Position numbers and translations under genes: made by a program. From Holophagaceae bacterium (lineage in GTDB: Bacteria > Acidobacteriota > Holophagae > Holophagales > Holophagaceae): a stretch of DNA of 57,447 nucleotides. A model generated the notes under the pieces. It worked only from the letters and a program-made list of their open reading frames with translations, had not been told where the DNA came from and made no database searches. The stretch is from the NCBI GenBank assembly GCA_023257195.1, contig JALRCU010000026.1, forward strand, positions 1-57,447. Direction: 5' to 3'. Below are positions 25,732 to 35,605 of the stretch, piece by piece. Each line of letters begins with the position of its first letter. The stretch's first letter is position 1.

Positions 25732-26700
25732 TTAGACTTCCGTTTCTAAACGCATACCAAGAGAAAGCCCAATTCGGCTCAACTCATCTTTAATTTCTTG
25801 AAGAGATTTTTTACCAAAATTCTTTGTTTTCATTAATTCGGATTCAGTGCGAACCACCAGATCCCCGATGGTGGAAATCATGGCATTACGTAAGCAGTTG
25901 TTGGCACGGACTGATAATTCAAGTTCTTCCACGGGCTTACTTAACCAAGAATTGGTCTCAGCTGCAAGGGTCGCTGGTGCGGATTCAATTTCTTGAAAGT
26001 CTTCATCCTGACGGACAAACACTAAATAATGCTCGCGCAGAATCATTGCAGCATCTGAAAGGGCTTCGCGAGGAGAGACAGTTCCATTGGTCCAAATCTG
26101 TAGCACCAATTTTTCATAATCAGTACTTTGACCAACGCGGGCAGGCTCCACCATATAGTTGACTCGGGTAATCGGACTATGATTGGTGTCCATTGGAATG
26201 TAGCCCAATCCGAAAGCATCATTATGATTACGATCAGCAGAGATAAATCCACGGCCCGAACTGACGACCATCTCAATTTCAAGCTCACCGTCCACTCCTA
26301 GAGTCGCGATATGAATATTTCCATCCAGTACTTCGACATTTTGATTGGTTTGAATAGATGAAGACTTCACAACACCTTCGCCTTTAGCGGAAAGGGTGAT
26401 TTTTTGGGATTCTGATCCATGGAGTCGAAGAGGAATGGCTCGAAGGTTCAGAAGTACGTTGGTGACATCTTCATGAACTCCAGGGAGCGTGGAGAATTCG
26501 TGTTGAACTCCCTTGATTTTAACGTTCGTGATACCAGCACCTTGAATGGAGCTCAGGAGCACGCGACGTAAACTGTGACCGACGGTTGTTGCGAAACCAC
26601 GCTCAAAAGGAAAGGTAACAAATTCGCCGTACGAATCGTTCTCACCCGAAAGGGTAGTTTCAGAAAAACGAGGACGTTGAAAATCAATAAGACTAAGCAT
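25732..26700 (-). CDS. rpoA: RNA polymerase alpha subunit
   Basis: This 322-residue protein has an N-terminal dimerisation domain (about 10-230; [22 protein letters not shown] is the conserved alpha signature) and a C-terminal domain (about 250-315; [20 protein letters not shown] and [12 protein letters not shown]). The latter contacts UP elements and activators. It lies between rpsD and rplQ as in most bacteria. Slightly shorter than E. coli alpha (329). Confidence 0.99.
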   Translation of the reverse strand: MLSLIDFQRPRFSETTLSGENDSYGEFVTFPFERGFATTVGHSLRRVLLSSIQGAGITNVKIKGVQHEFSTLPGVHEDVTNVLLNLRAIPLRLHGSESQKITLSAKGEGVVKSSSIQTNQNVEVLDGNIHIATLGVDGELEIEMVVSSGRGFISADRNHNDAFGLGYIPMDTNHSPITRVNYMVEPARVGQSTDYEKLVLQIWTNGTVSPREALSDAAMILREHYLVFVRQDEDFQEIESAPATLAAETNSWLSKPVEELELSVRANNCLRNAMISTIGDLVVRTESELMKTKNFGKKSLQEIKDELSRIGLSLGMRLETEV

Positions 26701-26714
26701 GGGGACCCCTTATG

Positions 26715-27347
26715 TTATTTGCTGTAAAGCTCAACGATGAGCTGTTCATTAATTTCAAGCGTGATGTCTTCACGAGTAGGATTAGCAAGGACTTGACCTT
26801 TGAAGGTAGTGGCGTCGAGGGATAACCACTTGGGAATGCCGCGACCAGCAGCTATCTCTAAATTGGCTTTAACTGTTTCATTACTTTTGGCTTTATTTCC
26901 AAGTTCTACAGCGACACCAGGCTTGACCTGGAAAGAAGGTACATCTACACGCTTGCTGTTCACCATGACATGCCCATGCATTACCATTTGTCTAGCGGCT
27001 GTACGGCTCGGAGCAAAACCTAAGCGATAAACCACGTTATCGAGTCGACTTTCCAAAAAGGATAAGAGGTTATGACCCGTCACGCCCTTACGTGAATCGG
27101 CTTTGGCAAAATAGAGACGGAATTGCTTTTCGAGTACACCGTAGATTCGTTTTACTTTTTGTTTTTCTCGAAGTTGTAGGGAATAGCCTGTGGGTTTCTT
27201 CGTTTTAGCAGCTCCGTGTTGTCCAGGAACTTTGCCTTTACGCGTCTCGAAAGAGCAACTTTCCTTGAAACAGCGATCTCCTTTGAGATAAAGCTTCATG
27301 CCCTCTCGTCGGCAAAGTCGGCAAACTGCATCAATATATCGAGCCAT
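26715..27347 (-). CDS. rpsD: Ribosomal protein uS4 (zinc-binding form)
   Basis: This 210-residue primary 16S-binding protein carries four Cys near the start (C9, C12, C26 and C31), so it is the zinc-binding version. An S4 RNA-binding domain covers about 97-160 (SRLDNVVYRLGFAPSRTAARQ). It lies in the alpha cluster; in E. coli S4 represses this operon by binding its leader. Confidence 0.98.
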   Translation of the reverse strand: MARYIDAVCRLCRREGMKLYLKGDRCFKESCSFETRKGKVPGQHGAAKTKKPTGYSLQLREKQKVKRIYGVLEKQFRLYFAKADSRKGVTGHNLLSFLESRLDNVVYRLGFAPSRTAARQMVMHGHVMVNSKRVDVPSFQVKPGVAVELGNKAKSNETVKANLEIAAGRGIPKWLSLDATTFKGQVLANPTREDITLEINEQLIVELYSK

Positions 27348-27356
27348 AATTTTCTC

Positions 27357-27767
27357 CTATACTCGTCGACGCTTAGGGGGACGACAACCGTTGTGAGGGA
27401 TGGGCGTAACGTCGCGAATACTGGTTACAGCAATCCCTGCAGCATTGATCGCTCGAATAGCACTTTCACGACCAGCTCCCGGACCACTAACGCGAACATC
27501 CACCGAACGGACGCCGTGCTCCTTAGAAGCTTCAGCAGCAATACCTGAAGCAACCTGAGCGGCAAAGGGGGTTCCTTTACGGGTACCGCGGAATTGTTGA
27601 TTGCCGCTGGAAGCCCAGCACAGGATATTTCCCATGGGGTCTGAAAAAGATATGATGGTGTTGTTGAAGGATGCCTGAATATGAGCGATCCCATGTGGGA
27701 CGTTCTTCTTTTCTTTCTTTTTAACATTCTTCGTGCCCGAAACTTTATTCATCGGTGCTTTAGCCAT
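27357..27767 (-). CDS. rpsK: Ribosomal protein uS11
   Basis: 136 residues. The first ~18 residues are Lys-rich, followed by the S11 core [19 protein letters not shown], and it ends in [14 protein letters not shown]. The protein lines the 30S platform near the mRNA exit. Three bases separate it from rpsM. Confidence 0.98.
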   Translation of the reverse strand: MAKAPMNKVSGTKNVKKKEKKNVPHGIAHIQASFNNTIISFSDPMGNILCWASSGNQQFRGTRKGTPFAAQVASGIAAEASKEHGVRSVDVRVSGPGAGRESAIRAINAAGIAVTSIRDVTPIPHNGCRPPKRRRV

Positions 27768-27770
27768 AAA

Positions 27771-28148
27771 TTAAACCGTCGCTTTCTTGGCGCCTGCCAC
27801 AGTCTTGCGTTTACCCTTACGGGTACGGGCGTTTGTATGCGTACGCTGACCCCGTACAGGGAGTTTTTTACGATGGCGAATACCACGGTAGGTTCCAATG
27901 TCCGTGAGTCGTTTGATATCTAAATTAATATCTTTACGGAGATCTCCCTCGACCGTTTCAAAGTCCGTAATCACTTTTCGAATGGCACCAACTTGGGCTT
28001 CTGAAAGATCGCGGACCTTGATCCCATAATCCACGCGAGCACGATCTAAAATACTATGAGCTTTGACCCGACCAATGCCGAAGATGTAAGTCAACGCAAT
28101 TTCAATTCGTTTTTCAACGGGTAAATCGACGCCTGCAATACGAGCCAT
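27771..28148 (-). CDS. rpsM: Ribosomal protein uS13
   Basis: This 125-residue protein of the 30S head contacts the P-site tRNA and 50S. It has [14 protein letters not shown], a helix-two-turn-helix with [14 protein letters not shown], and a basic tail [14 protein letters not shown]. Its end is Lys/Ala-rich. Confidence 0.98.
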   Translation of the reverse strand: MARIAGVDLPVEKRIEIALTYIFGIGRVKAHSILDRARVDYGIKVRDLSEAQVGAIRKVITDFETVEGDLRKDINLDIKRLTDIGTYRGIRHRKKLPVRGQRTHTNARTRKGKRKTVAGAKKATV

Positions 28149-28157
28149 AGTTTCTCC

Positions 28158-28274
28158 TTAACCCTGACGTTGCTTATGTTTTGGATTTTTCTTGCAGATT
28201 ATTCGAATCACGCCTTCGCGCCGAACCACCTTGCAGTGTTCACATAGTTTCTTTATCGACGGTCTAACTTTCAT
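28158..28274 (-). CDS. rpmJ: Ribosomal protein bL36 (zinc type)
   Basis: 38 residues, starting [20 protein letters not shown]11, C14, C27 and H33 form the zinc ribbon of the C+ form, which is expressed when zinc is sufficient. Found by reading the gap between infA and rpsM. Nine bases separate it from rpsM. Confidence 0.96.
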   Translation of the reverse strand: MKVRPSIKKLCEHCKVVRREGVIRIICKKNPKHKQRQG

Positions 28275-28358
28275 AACGCGTACTCTTTAAAGACTGGTTT
28301 CGCCGGGGAAGACCCCCAAACACTGTTGCCCGGAAACCGCGGGTCAACAGCTGTTGTG

Positions 28359-28577
28359 CTATTTAAAGCGGTAAGTGATACGACCGCGGGTGAGATCGTA
28401 GGGTGTAACTTCCACGAGAACTTTGTCTCCTGGAAGGATGCGAATAAAGTTTTTTCGCATTTTCCCGCTAATGTGTGCAAGAACTTGGTGTTTGTTCTCC
28501 AATTCGACACGAAAAACGGCATTGGGGAGAGCTTCTACCACGCGAGCTTCGAGCTCTATGGCTTCTTCTTTACTCAA
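28359..28577 (-). CDS. infA: Translation initiation factor IF-1
   Basis: This 72-residue S1/OB-fold factor blocks the ribosomal A site during initiation. It begins with the family's usual [10 protein letters not shown] and includes [19 protein letters not shown]. The start codon is TTG (28575-28577), four bases inside the adk stop, with GGAG five bases upstream. There is no alternative start that keeps the family N terminus. An 84-base spacer with a CAACAGCTGTTG palindrome (28345-28356) separates it from rpmJ. Confidence 0.97.
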   Translation of the reverse strand: MSKEEAIELEARVVEALPNAVFRVELENKHQVLAHISGKMRKNFIRILPGDKVLVEVTPYDLTRGRITYRFK

Positions 28578-29227
28578 TGGGTCTCCGTGAAAAGGGTTAA
28601 AAGGGATTGAAAGACATCTTCGGTATTTCGATTGCCGTTGAAAGGAGCGAAACCCGGAAATGTTTTATAGAAAGTGACAAGGGGTAAAAATGTGGCATTG
28701 AACTCATTCATGCGTTGTTTAAATGATTCCGAAGTATCATCTGATCGGTGCCGAAGGGGACTTCTGCAAAAATCACAAACGCCTGACACTTGAGGAGACT
28801 TAGTATCTAGATGAAAGATGGCTCCGCAGGCTGCATTACTGCAGACGCGACGTCCAACGACCCTAGATTCTAGGACCTCTTGGGGGACTTCGACATTGAC
28901 CACCCGACCCAACTGATGACCCTCTTGGGCAATATAACCTTGGAGAGCTTCAGCTTGTTGTAAAGTGCGGGGGTATCCGTCAAACAAAACATCTTGGGTT
29001 TCACCTTTGAGTCGATCAAAAACGAGACCATTGATGATGTTGTCGTCCACCAACTTACCCTCAGCCATAATGGTTTTTACCTTCTGACCGAGGACCGTCT
29101 CTTTCGAGACCGCGTCTCTCAGAATATCACCCGTCGACAGATGTAACAAAGGGAAATTCTCCACGAGGCGCTTGGCCTGGGTCCCCTTGCCTGAGCCCGG
29201 AGGGCCTAGGAGTATGTGGATTTTCAT
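28574..29227 (-). CDS. adk: Adenylate kinase
   Basis: This 217-residue enzyme interconverts AMP+ATP and 2 ADP. It has the P-loop [14 protein letters not shown], the AMP-binding segment [12 protein letters not shown] and [13 protein letters not shown]. The lid (about 120-160) carries Cys pairs in [11 protein letters not shown] and CDFCRSPL, so it is the zinc-stabilised lid form. It lies between secY and infA with four-base overlaps at both ends, the arrangement common in many phyla (map is absent). Confidence 0.98.
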   Translation of the reverse strand: MKIHILLGPPGSGKGTQAKRLVENFPLLHLSTGDILRDAVSKETVLGQKVKTIMAEGKLVDDNIINGLVFDRLKGETQDVLFDGYPRTLQQAEALQGYIAQEGHQLGRVVNVEVPQEVLESRVVGRRVCSNAACGAIFHLDTKSPQVSGVCDFCRSPLRHRSDDTSESFKQRMNEFNATFLPLVTFYKTFPGFAPFNGNRNTEDVFQSLLTLFTETH

Positions 29228-30561
29228 GGATTTGAGCCGGAGGAGCGCCCGGGAACCCGGCCCCGGGTCACAAAGCCATCATATTGACGCATGACGTTAT
29301 AAGACTCAAGCTGTGAGACCAAATCCATGGCTACCCCCACAATGATTAAAAGGGAGGTCCCTCCGTAGTAAAAATTCAACCCATTAATATTGTTAAGAAT
29401 CAACAGGGGGACGAGAGAAATAATGCCCAGGTAAATCGCTCCCGCAAAAGTTAACTTAGATAATACTGAATCCATATAGATGCTGGTTTCCTGACCGGGC
29501 CGTATGCCGGGAATATATCCCCCTGAGCGCTTCATATTTTCAGCTGTTTCGTCGGGGTTAAAAACGATCGAAGTATAGAAGAAAGCAAAGAAGATAACAA
29601 TGGCGATAAAAATAGGGGTATAGATCCAAAAATGGATCGAGGGATTAATGTAAGCCGATAGACGGGCTAACCACTCCCATTTTGTAAAAGAAGCAATTGT
29701 CGCTGGAAAGAAAATTACGGACTGCGCGAATATGACCGGCATCACGCCAGACGTATTTAACTTAAGAGGAAGGTAGGAACTCTTTTGACTAGCCATAGAG
29801 GCGGAGTCTGTTCGACGCGCATAATGGATTGGAATACGTCGAAACGCATTTTCGACCATCACAACCACCAAGAGAACTACAATCATGGAAGCCAATAAAA
29901 GTAAGAAAACACCGGCGGGAGGAACATCGGGTGCATTAGTTAGTGATTTGCCAAACATGGTCGAGAGGGTATAGACGCCTTCGGGTAGACCGGCCACAAT
30001 TCCTGAAAAAATAAGAAGGGAAATTCCATTTCCAATGCCTCGATCTGTAATCTGTTCTCCGAGCCACATGATAAAAATAGTCCCTGTAGCCAAGGTAAAA
30101 GCCGTTAATAGGCGGAAGGAGAGACCAGGATTCGCAACTACATCAAGTCCTTGGCTCTGAGCCAAGGCTGCAATACCAAATCCTTGAATGAAGGCTAAAA
30201 GAACTGTCGCATAACGTGTCCATTGATTAATTTTTTCACGTCCCGCTTCCCCTTCTTTTTTTTGAAGTTGCTCTAGGGAGGGAACGACTGCAGTCATCAA
30301 TTGAAAAACAATACTTGCAGTGATGTAGGGCGTGATTCCAAGAGCAAAGACAGAAAATTTCTTGAGCGCACCCCCTGAGAACAAATCGATCACATCAAAG
30401 AGACCCCCGCCTTGCTGCTGGAGGCTTTCTGTCAACGCTTGAGCATTGACCCCGGGAACACTGACATGAATACCTAAGCGGTAAATCACCAGAAGACCCA
30501 AGGTGAACAGAAATCGCTTTCGAAGTTCGGGATTAGTAAATAAGTTTTTGAAAAGATTCAT
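29224..30561 (-). CDS. secY: Protein translocase subunit SecY
   Basis: This 445-residue channel-forming subunit has ten transmembrane segments. It carries the plug and lateral-gate family signatures GIHVSVPGVNAQAL and LGITPYITASIVFQLM, and the cytoplasmic loop RKRSGGYIPGIRPGQET-like segment (KRSGGYIPGIRPGQET). It overlaps adk by ATGA and follows rplO by 22 bases. Confidence 0.99.
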   Translation of the reverse strand: MNLFKNLFTNPELRKRFLFTLGLLVIYRLGIHVSVPGVNAQALTESLQQQGGGLFDVIDLFSGGALKKFSVFALGITPYITASIVFQLMTAVVPSLEQLQKKEGEAGREKINQWTRYATVLLAFIQGFGIAALAQSQGLDVVANPGLSFRLLTAFTLATGTIFIMWLGEQITDRGIGNGISLLIFSGIVAGLPEGVYTLSTMFGKSLTNAPDVPPAGVFLLLLASMIVVLLVVVMVENAFRRIPIHYARRTDSASMASQKSSYLPLKLNTSGVMPVIFAQSVIFFPATIASFTKWEWLARLSAYINPSIHFWIYTPIFIAIVIFFAFFYTSIVFNPDETAENMKRSGGYIPGIRPGQETSIYMDSVLSKLTFAGAIYLGIISLVPLLILNNINGLNFYYGGTSLLIIVGVAMDLVSQLESYNVMRQYDGFVTRGRVPGRSSGSNP

Positions 30562-30583
30562 TCGCAGGACCTAGAAAATAGGC

Positions 30584-31045
30584 TTACTTGGCTTTGGTTT
30601 CACGAATATCGTTGATGGTTCCACCCTTAGCCAAAATCGCTTTACGGGCACCTTCCGTCACTCGGTGGGCTTCAACGGTAACTTTCACTTTAAGCTCACC
30701 ACTTGCCAAGACTACGATGCGCTCTATATGAGAGGAGAGTATCTTTTTCTTGCTCAGAGTTGCAATGCTGACAGTCTCACCTTCTTTGAAATGAGAACTG
30801 ATGGTCGAGAGTGTGATTTCCTGTGTTTTTTCCTTTAGCGCATTAGTAAATCCGCGCTTGGGAAGTCGACGCACTAAAGGCATCTGACCACCCTCAAATC
30901 CACGGCGACTGCGGTAACCAGAACGAGACTTTTGTCCTTTTTCTCCACGACCCGATGTTTTACCTAGACCACTGCCCTTACCGCGACCCAGTCGTTTTCG
31001 ATTTTGAGTGCTGCCTTCAGCGGGGCGCAATTCATTGAGTTTCAT
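30584..31045 (-). CDS. rplO: Ribosomal protein uL15
   Basis: 153 residues. The Gly/Arg-rich N-terminal extension (KRLGRGKGSGLGKTSGRG) that threads into 23S rRNA is followed by a globular domain ending in GGTINDIRE. Standard spc position before secY. Confidence 0.98.
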   Translation of the reverse strand: MKLNELRPAEGSTQNRKRLGRGKGSGLGKTSGRGEKGQKSRSGYRSRRGFEGGQMPLVRRLPKRGFTNALKEKTQEITLSTISSHFKEGETVSIATLSKKKILSSHIERIVVLASGELKVKVTVEAHRVTEGARKAILAKGGTINDIRETKAK

Positions 31046-31048
31046 AAT

Positions 31049-31246
31049 TTATCCCTTCACAACAACATCAACAAGATAGCCAATTTGCTTGACCATCCCA
31101 TGGATATTAGCGGTATATGTACACACTCGCTGATCACCAGGGCGACGGAGACCTAGGGTGCGAATAAATTCGCGGTGCTTAGGGACCGTAGCGATCGTAG
31201 ATTTACGAAGCGTAATAATAACGTTTTTGCCCAGCAAGTTTTCCAT
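31049..31246 (-). CDS. rpmD: Ribosomal protein uL30
   Basis: 65 residues with the L30 core TLRKSTIATVPKHREFIRTLGLR and a hydrophobic strand at the end. Slightly longer than E. coli L30 (59). One base separates it from rpsE and three from rplO. Confidence 0.96.
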   Translation of the reverse strand: MENLLGKNVIITLRKSTIATVPKHREFIRTLGLRRPGDQRVCTYTANIHGMVKQIGYLVDVVVKG

Positions 31247-31247
31247 A

Positions 31248-31784
31248 TTAGAGCTCCGCCTGTTCTATACCGCGATCCGTAGCAACGGTATAAGGATCCA
31301 TTAGGGAAGAGAGGCCATCAAAAGTAGCGCGAACGACGTTATGGGGATTAGAGGAGCCTAAGCTTTTGGTCAAGACATTTTGAATTCCCGCAGCTTCCAT
31401 CACCGCACGCACAGCGGCGCCAGCAATAATACCGGTTCCTTCGGGAGCAGGTTTGAGCAGCACTGATCCAGCACCAAATGTTCCCGTGATCGGATGAGCG
31501 ATCGAACCCGTCGAAGTAATTTTTATATCAATCATATTGCGCTTGGCAGATTGTATCCCTTTCTTAATAGCAGAGGGGACTTCGAGGGCTTTACCTAAAC
31601 CAAAGCCCACTTTACCTTTGCCATCACCCACAACAACAAGTGCTGAAAAGGAGAAATTTTTACCGCCCTTGACCACTTTTGTCACACGACCAATGTAGAC
31701 GACTTGGTCCTTATAGCCATCATTCTGAAGATCCGCTGTAAATTGTGCATTGGGATCGTTTTTTTCTTTGAACTCTTTTGCCAT
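31248..31784 (-). CDS. rpsE: Ribosomal protein uS5
   Basis: 178 residues. An N-terminal dsRNA-binding-like domain (about 25-90, [19 protein letters not shown]) and a C-terminal domain with [15 protein letters not shown] are visible. The protein acts in decoding fidelity and the mRNA entry helicase. No deviation seen. Confidence 0.98.
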   Translation of the reverse strand: MAKEFKEKNDPNAQFTADLQNDGYKDQVVYIGRVTKVVKGGKNFSFSALVVVGDGKGKVGFGLGKALEVPSAIKKGIQSAKRNMIDIKITSTGSIAHPITGTFGAGSVLLKPAPEGTGIIAGAAVRAVMEAAGIQNVLTKSLGSSNPHNVVRATFDGLSSLMDPYTVATDRGIEQAEL

Positions 31785-31792
31785 ATATTCCC

Positions 31793-32155
31793 CTAGAACG
31801 TGAGACCGGCTTCGCGAGCCGAATCCGCCAAGGCTTTCACCCGGCCGTGATAGACATAACCATTCCGATCGAACACCACCGTGGTGATACCTTTTTCTTT
31901 CAAACGAGCGGCAATTTGTTGGCCAACGATTTTGGCTGCCTCAATGTTAGAGCCACTTTTTACTTTGGATCGCAAGTCCTTCTCCAGGGTGCTCGCCGTC
32001 GCTAGGGTGACGCCTTGAGCATCATCAATAGCTTGAACATAAATACGCTGAAGGGACTTATAGACTGTCAAACGAGGTTTGTCGGCGGTACCCGATACAC
32101 GACCACGGATGCGTTTTCGAGTTTGTAATCGTTGTTCGTTCATGCTTTTGGCCAT
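31793..32155 (-). CDS. rplR: Ribosomal protein uL18
   Basis: 120 residues, a 5S rRNA-binding protein. Landmarks are [18 protein letters not shown] near the start and a C-terminal [17 protein letters not shown]. Usual order rplF-rplR-rpsE. Confidence 0.98.
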   Translation of the reverse strand: MAKSMNEQRLQTRKRIRGRVSGTADKPRLTVYKSLQRIYVQAIDDAQGVTLATASTLEKDLRSKVKSGSNIEAAKIVGQQIAARLKEKGITTVVFDRNGYVYHGRVKALADSAREAGLTF

Positions 32156-32166
32156 TGGTTAGCTCC

Positions 32167-32703
32167 CTACTTTCCGGTCTTACCGGCTTTACGACGAATC
32201 ACTTCACCGGTGTACATAACACCCTTACCCTTGTAGGGCTCAGGTTTGCGGTATTTACGAATGTCTGCGGCAACCTGGCCGACAAGTTGTCGATCAGAAC
32301 CTGAGACAGTAACGTGGGTTAATTTCTCAACGGCAACTTCAATCCCCTGAGGAATCTCATAAAAAATTGGATGGCTGTAGCCTAGATCTAAACGGAGTTT
32401 TTTGCCCTCGAGGGCCGCTTTGTACCCGACACCCACGATATCAAGATCTTTCTTGAAACCAATGGTTACTCCAGTGATGGCGTTTTGAACCAGGGCACGA
32501 ACAAGCCCATGGTAAGCCTTCGTTTGGGCGTCTTCATTGGCTCGATTAATTTGGATGGTCTCCGCTTGGATATCGAAGCTGATTTGAGAAGGAACTGGGC
32601 AGTTGATCTTACCTTTGGGACCCTCGACTGTAGCAAGGATTCCTTGGACGGTCACTTTAACGCCCTTGGGAAGTTGAATGATTTTTTTTCCAACGCGTGA
32701 CAT
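32167..32703 (-). CDS. rplF: Ribosomal protein uL6
   Basis: 178 residues with two L6 repeats and the C-terminal signature RKPEPYKGKGVMYTGE. It supports the sarcin-ricin region of 23S rRNA, where translation factors act. Length normal. Confidence 0.98.
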   Translation of the reverse strand: MSRVGKKIIQLPKGVKVTVQGILATVEGPKGKINCPVPSQISFDIQAETIQINRANEDAQTKAYHGLVRALVQNAITGVTIGFKKDLDIVGVGYKAALEGKKLRLDLGYSHPIFYEIPQGIEVAVEKLTHVTVSGSDRQLVGQVAADIRKYRKPEPYKGKGVMYTGEVIRRKAGKTGK

Positions 32704-32750
32704 GTTTTTTTCCTTAGATTAGAGGCCTTAAGCCTGTTTCAGGAGGGGGA

Positions 32751-33146
32751 TTACCAGACGGAGGCGAGGATTTCGCCGCCCACATTTAATTTACGGGCTT
32801 CTCGATCAGACAACACACCTTTGGGAGTAGACAGAATGGAGATTCCAAGGCCGCCGTTCACTTGAGGAATACTCTCGCAGTTCTTGTAGACGCGGAGACC
32901 CGGTCGTGAAACGCGACGCACGCCATGAATAACGCTCTTGCGATCCTTGGCGTATTTCAAATTCACTACGACGTAGTTACGTCCCTCATGGTCAATTTGT
33001 TTGAAGGAATGAATATAGCCTTCTTTTTTGAGGATCTCGGAAATAGCCATTTTAATTTTGCTTGCAGGAATAACTACGGCATCATGGCCGGCCATCAAAC
33101 CGTTGCGCAAGCGAGTGAGGTAATCAGCAATAGGATCTGTGTACAT
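32751..33146 (-). CDS. rpsH: Ribosomal protein uS8
   Basis: 131 residues starting MYTDPIADYLTRLRNG and ending with LSTPKGVLSDREARKLNVGG, the S8 signature. In E. coli S8 also represses the spc operon by binding mRNA around the start of the L5 gene. See the structured spacer at 33905-34066. Confidence 0.98.
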   Translation of the reverse strand: MYTDPIADYLTRLRNGLMAGHDAVVIPASKIKMAISEILKKEGYIHSFKQIDHEGRNYVVVNLKYAKDRKSVIHGVRRVSRPGLRVYKNCESIPQVNGGLGISILSTPKGVLSDREARKLNVGGEILASVW

Positions 33147-33155
33147 AATCGTTCC

Positions 33156-33341
33156 TTACCAACTGGATTTTTGAACGCCGGGCAACATGCCAGCGAGGGC
33201 TAATTTACGGAAACACAAACGACAAAGGGCGAATTTTCGCATGTAACTTCGTGGACGACCGCAACTCTTACAGCGGTTGCGATGACGAATTTTGAATTTG
33301 GGCTTCTTTTCGTCTTTTACAATCTTACAAATACGAGCCAT
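33156..33341 (-). CDS. rpsN: Ribosomal protein uS14 (zinc type)
   Basis: 61 residues, the short zinc-binding form with [20 protein letters not shown] (two CxxC pairs). Most gammaproteobacteria instead carry the ~100-residue zinc-free form. Position between rplE and rpsH is standard. Confidence 0.98.
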   Translation of the reverse strand: MARICKIVKDEKKPKFKIRHRNRCKSCGRPRSYMRKFALCRLCFRKLALAGMLPGVQKSSW

Positions 33342-33349
33342 GGGGTCTC

Positions 33350-33904
33350 CTATTTACGAAAGGGCATGCCGAGATGACTCAATAAGGATTGAGCCTCAGC
33401 ATCGGTCTGAGCGGTGGTCACAAACGTGATGTTCATACCCTTGATCTTGTCGACCTTGGCGTAATCGATCTCGTGAAAAATTAACTGCTCTTTAAGGCCC
33501 AGGGTAAAGTTACCTCGACCATCAAAGGACTTAGAAGGAACCCCCCTGAAATCACGAACGCGGGGAAGACTCAAGTTAAACAGTCGATCCATAAATTCCC
33601 ACATACGAGCACCGCGGAGAGTTACCATGCAGGCAATGGGCATTCCTTCACGTAATTTGAAAGTTGCGATACTTTTCTTGGATTTACGAACGACGGCTTT
33701 TTGACCCGCAATCGCTGTTAGTTCTTCCACGGCAACATCAAGAATCTTAATGTTTTGTGTGGCATCACCCACACCCATATTGATGACTACTTTTTGAACA
33801 CGGGGGACACGCATAGTGCTCTTGAACCCAAATTCCTTCTTGAGTTCGCTAATGACTTTCGTGTGATATAGCGTATGTAAACGCGGGGTTGTCGCTGACG
33901 ACAT
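33350..33904 (-). CDS. rplE: Ribosomal protein uL5
   Basis: 184 residues; binds 5S rRNA and the P-site tRNA side. Landmarks are [23 protein letters not shown] and [23 protein letters not shown] stands four bases before the ATG. It follows the 162-base structured spacer rather than abutting rplX. Confidence 0.98.
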   Translation of the reverse strand: MSSATTPRLHTLYHTKVISELKKEFGFKSTMRVPRVQKVVINMGVGDATQNIKILDVAVEELTAIAGQKAVVRKSKKSIATFKLREGMPIACMVTLRGARMWEFMDRLFNLSLPRVRDFRGVPSKSFDGRGNFTLGLKEQLIFHEIDYAKVDKIKGMNITFVTTAQTDAEAQSLLSHLGMPFRK

Positions 33905-34066
33905 GGGACCTCCATTTCCGCGAGCTCATTGCTCGGGGGTTCGGGAGTACAAAGGGGCTTGGAACCTGTGGGAACCGTTTCCCTTCGATCTCAATTGTAA
34001 GGGGCTTAACCGAGGCTAAGACCGAATGACTATACTCCCATAGAAGAGGGAGAAAGCCTAGTGAAA
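33905..34066 (-). promoter_or_regulatory. Structured spacer between rplX and rplE, candidate S8-responsive regulatory RNA
   Basis: This 162-base non-coding interval is exceptional in a cluster where most gaps are 0-30 bases. On the - strand GGGAGTA (34033-34039) can pair with TACTCCC (33943-33949), closing a domain. Inside it GGGAA-ACGG-TTCCC (33970-33983) forms a hairpin. Outside it CGAGC-AATGA-GCTCG (33921-33935) forms another just before the rplE ribosome site. In E. coli S8 binds mRNA at this same junction to repress the operon. An internal promoter is the alternative (TATAGT near 34030, without a good -35). Confidence 0.5.
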
Positions 34067-34333
34067 TTAAGCAGAAGGACGCTTACGCGTGGGTTTTCCG
34101 CTCTTATCAAAGAACATGACATTTGAAACATGTATCGGAGCTTCTTGCTCCACGATTTTGCCGGGCTCATCCGTTTGAGGATTACGCTTGACTGTTTTTT
34201 TAATCATATTGATACCCGAAACAACAACGCGATTCTTATCGGCATAGATTTTGGAAATAACACCTGTTTTTCCCTTATCTTTACCTGTTGTAACAAGAAC
34301 TTGATCGCCTTTTTTAAGTCGTTGGTTTGCCAT
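34067..34333 (-). CDS. rplX: Ribosomal protein uL24
   Basis: 88 residues with the KOW motif [19 protein letters not shown]. An assembly initiator of 50S. Shorter than E. coli L24 (104). Overlaps rplN by one base (TAATG). Confidence 0.97.
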   Translation of the reverse strand: MANQRLKKGDQVLVTTGKDKGKTGVISKIYADKNRVVVSGINMIKKTVKRNPQTDEPGKIVEQEAPIHVSNVMFFDKSGKPTRKRPSA

Positions 34334-34701
34334 TAGATCACCTCGGGTGCTAGAGAAATGATTTTCATATATTTCTTTTCTCGAAGTTCACGAGCGATGG
34401 GACCAAAGACACGAGTGCCGATTGGCTCGCCATCTTTTTTGATAAGAACGGCCGCGTTTTCATCAAAACGAATGTACGATCCATCTTTTCGTCGGAAAGC
34501 TTTACGCTGCCTGACAATGACCGCTTGAACAACATCTTTCTTTTTAACGGTCCCGCCTGGAATGGCTTCCTTGACGGATGCGGTAATGACATCACCGATT
34601 TCTGCAGTGACCCCTACGCCTCCGCCGAGAGGCAGAATGCAACAGATTTTTTTAGCGCCGGAATTATCGGCAACAGTCAGCATAGACCCCATCTGAATCA
34701 T
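34333..34701 (-). CDS. rplN: Ribosomal protein uL14
   Basis: 122 residues with [17 protein letters not shown] and [18 protein letters not shown], the L14 signatures. Sits at the subunit interface. Standard length. Confidence 0.98.
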   Translation of the reverse strand: MIQMGSMLTVADNSGAKKICCILPLGGGVGVTAEIGDVITASVKEAIPGGTVKKKDVVQAVIVRQRKAFRRKDGSYIRFDENAAVLIKKDGEPIGTRVFGPIARELREKKYMKIISLAPEVI

Positions 34702-34704
34702 GAC

Positions 34705-34962
34705 TTACTCTCCTGCTTTCTCGAGGACTTCAATGACAGTCCATCTTTTACGCTTAGAAAGAGGACGAGATTCAACAATTTTGACCTTATCCCCGATCTT
34801 TAGCGCATTGGATTCATCATGAGCCATCAGTTTTTTGGATTGTTTAACGGTTCGATCATAGAGTGCATGTTGAAAGACGCGCTCGACGCGAACCACGACG
34901 GTTTTCTCGGTTTTATTTGAGACCACTACGCCCGATCGTGTCATTTTGTTTTTAAGACTCAT
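34705..34962 (-). CDS. rpsQ: Ribosomal protein uS17
   Basis: 85 residues; OB-fold with GVVVSNKTEKTVVVRVER and KIVESRPLSKRKRW. A primary 16S binder. Three bases from rplN. Confidence 0.97.
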   Translation of the reverse strand: MSLKNKMTRSGVVVSNKTEKTVVVRVERVFQHALYDRTVKQSKKLMAHDESNALKIGDKVKIVESRPLSKRKRWTVIEVLEKAGE

Positions 34963-34973
34963 AGTCGAACTCC

Positions 34974-35174
34974 CTATTTCAACTTAACTTGCATCGCAGT
35001 TTTGACACGGGCCACTTGGCGACGAGCTTTGCGAATTTCAGCGTTATTTTCAACTTGACCTAAACTATTTTGAAATCGGAGGGTAAAACCCTTGGCAGTA
35101 TTTTCAACTTCCAGCTGAGCTAGTTCTTCCATACTCTTCGCTGTCAGATCTGAAAATGGATTCTTTTTACTCAT
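34974..35174 (-). CDS. rpmC: Ribosomal protein uL29
   Basis: 66 residues, two-helix protein near the peptide exit tunnel. It has the usual MEELAQLE start helix and LGQVENNAEIRKARRQVARV. Confidence 0.96.
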   Translation of the reverse strand: MSKKNPFSDLTAKSMEELAQLEVENTAKGFTLRFQNSLGQVENNAEIRKARRQVARVKTAMQVKLK

Positions 35175-35182
35175 CAGGTCTC

Positions 35183-35602
35183 CTATTCCTCAGGGGGTGT
35201 ACGTGAAATGAAAAGCGTTGATACCGATAGTTTCTGCTGAGCGAGAGCTAACGCTTCGCGAGCAATTTGTTCAGTGACCCCTTCCATTTCAAAAAGAATT
35301 CGGCCGGGACGAACGACCGCTACCCAACCATCCGGTGCGCCTTTACCGGATCCCATTCGGGTTTCCGCAGGCTTAGCCGTGGTAGGTCGATCAGGAAAGA
35401 TCCGAACCCAGATTTTTCCACCACGCTTAATGTGACGCGTCATTGCAATACGAGCCGCCTCAATTTGGCGGTTTGTAATATGACTATGAGCCATGGCTTT
35501 TAATCCAAAATCACCGAAGGAGAGTTCGGTGCCACGGGTGGCAGGACCCTTAGTTCGACCTTTTTGAGATTTGCGGTGTTTGACTTTTTTGGGCATCAAC
35601 AT
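35183..35602 (-). CDS. rplP: Ribosomal protein uL16
   Basis: 139 residues with [28 protein letters not shown] and [20 protein letters not shown]. It organises the A-site tRNA region. The start at 35602 (MLMPKK) has AGAGG six bases upstream; the inner Met at 35596 is possible but less well spaced. Confidence 0.98.
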   Translation of the reverse strand: MLMPKKVKHRKSQKGRTKGPATRGTELSFGDFGLKAMAHSHITNRQIEAARIAMTRHIKRGGKIWVRIFPDRPTTAKPAETRMGSGKGAPDGWVAVVRPGRILFEMEGVTEQIAREALALAQQKLSVSTLFISRTPPEE

Positions 35603-35605
35603 GGC

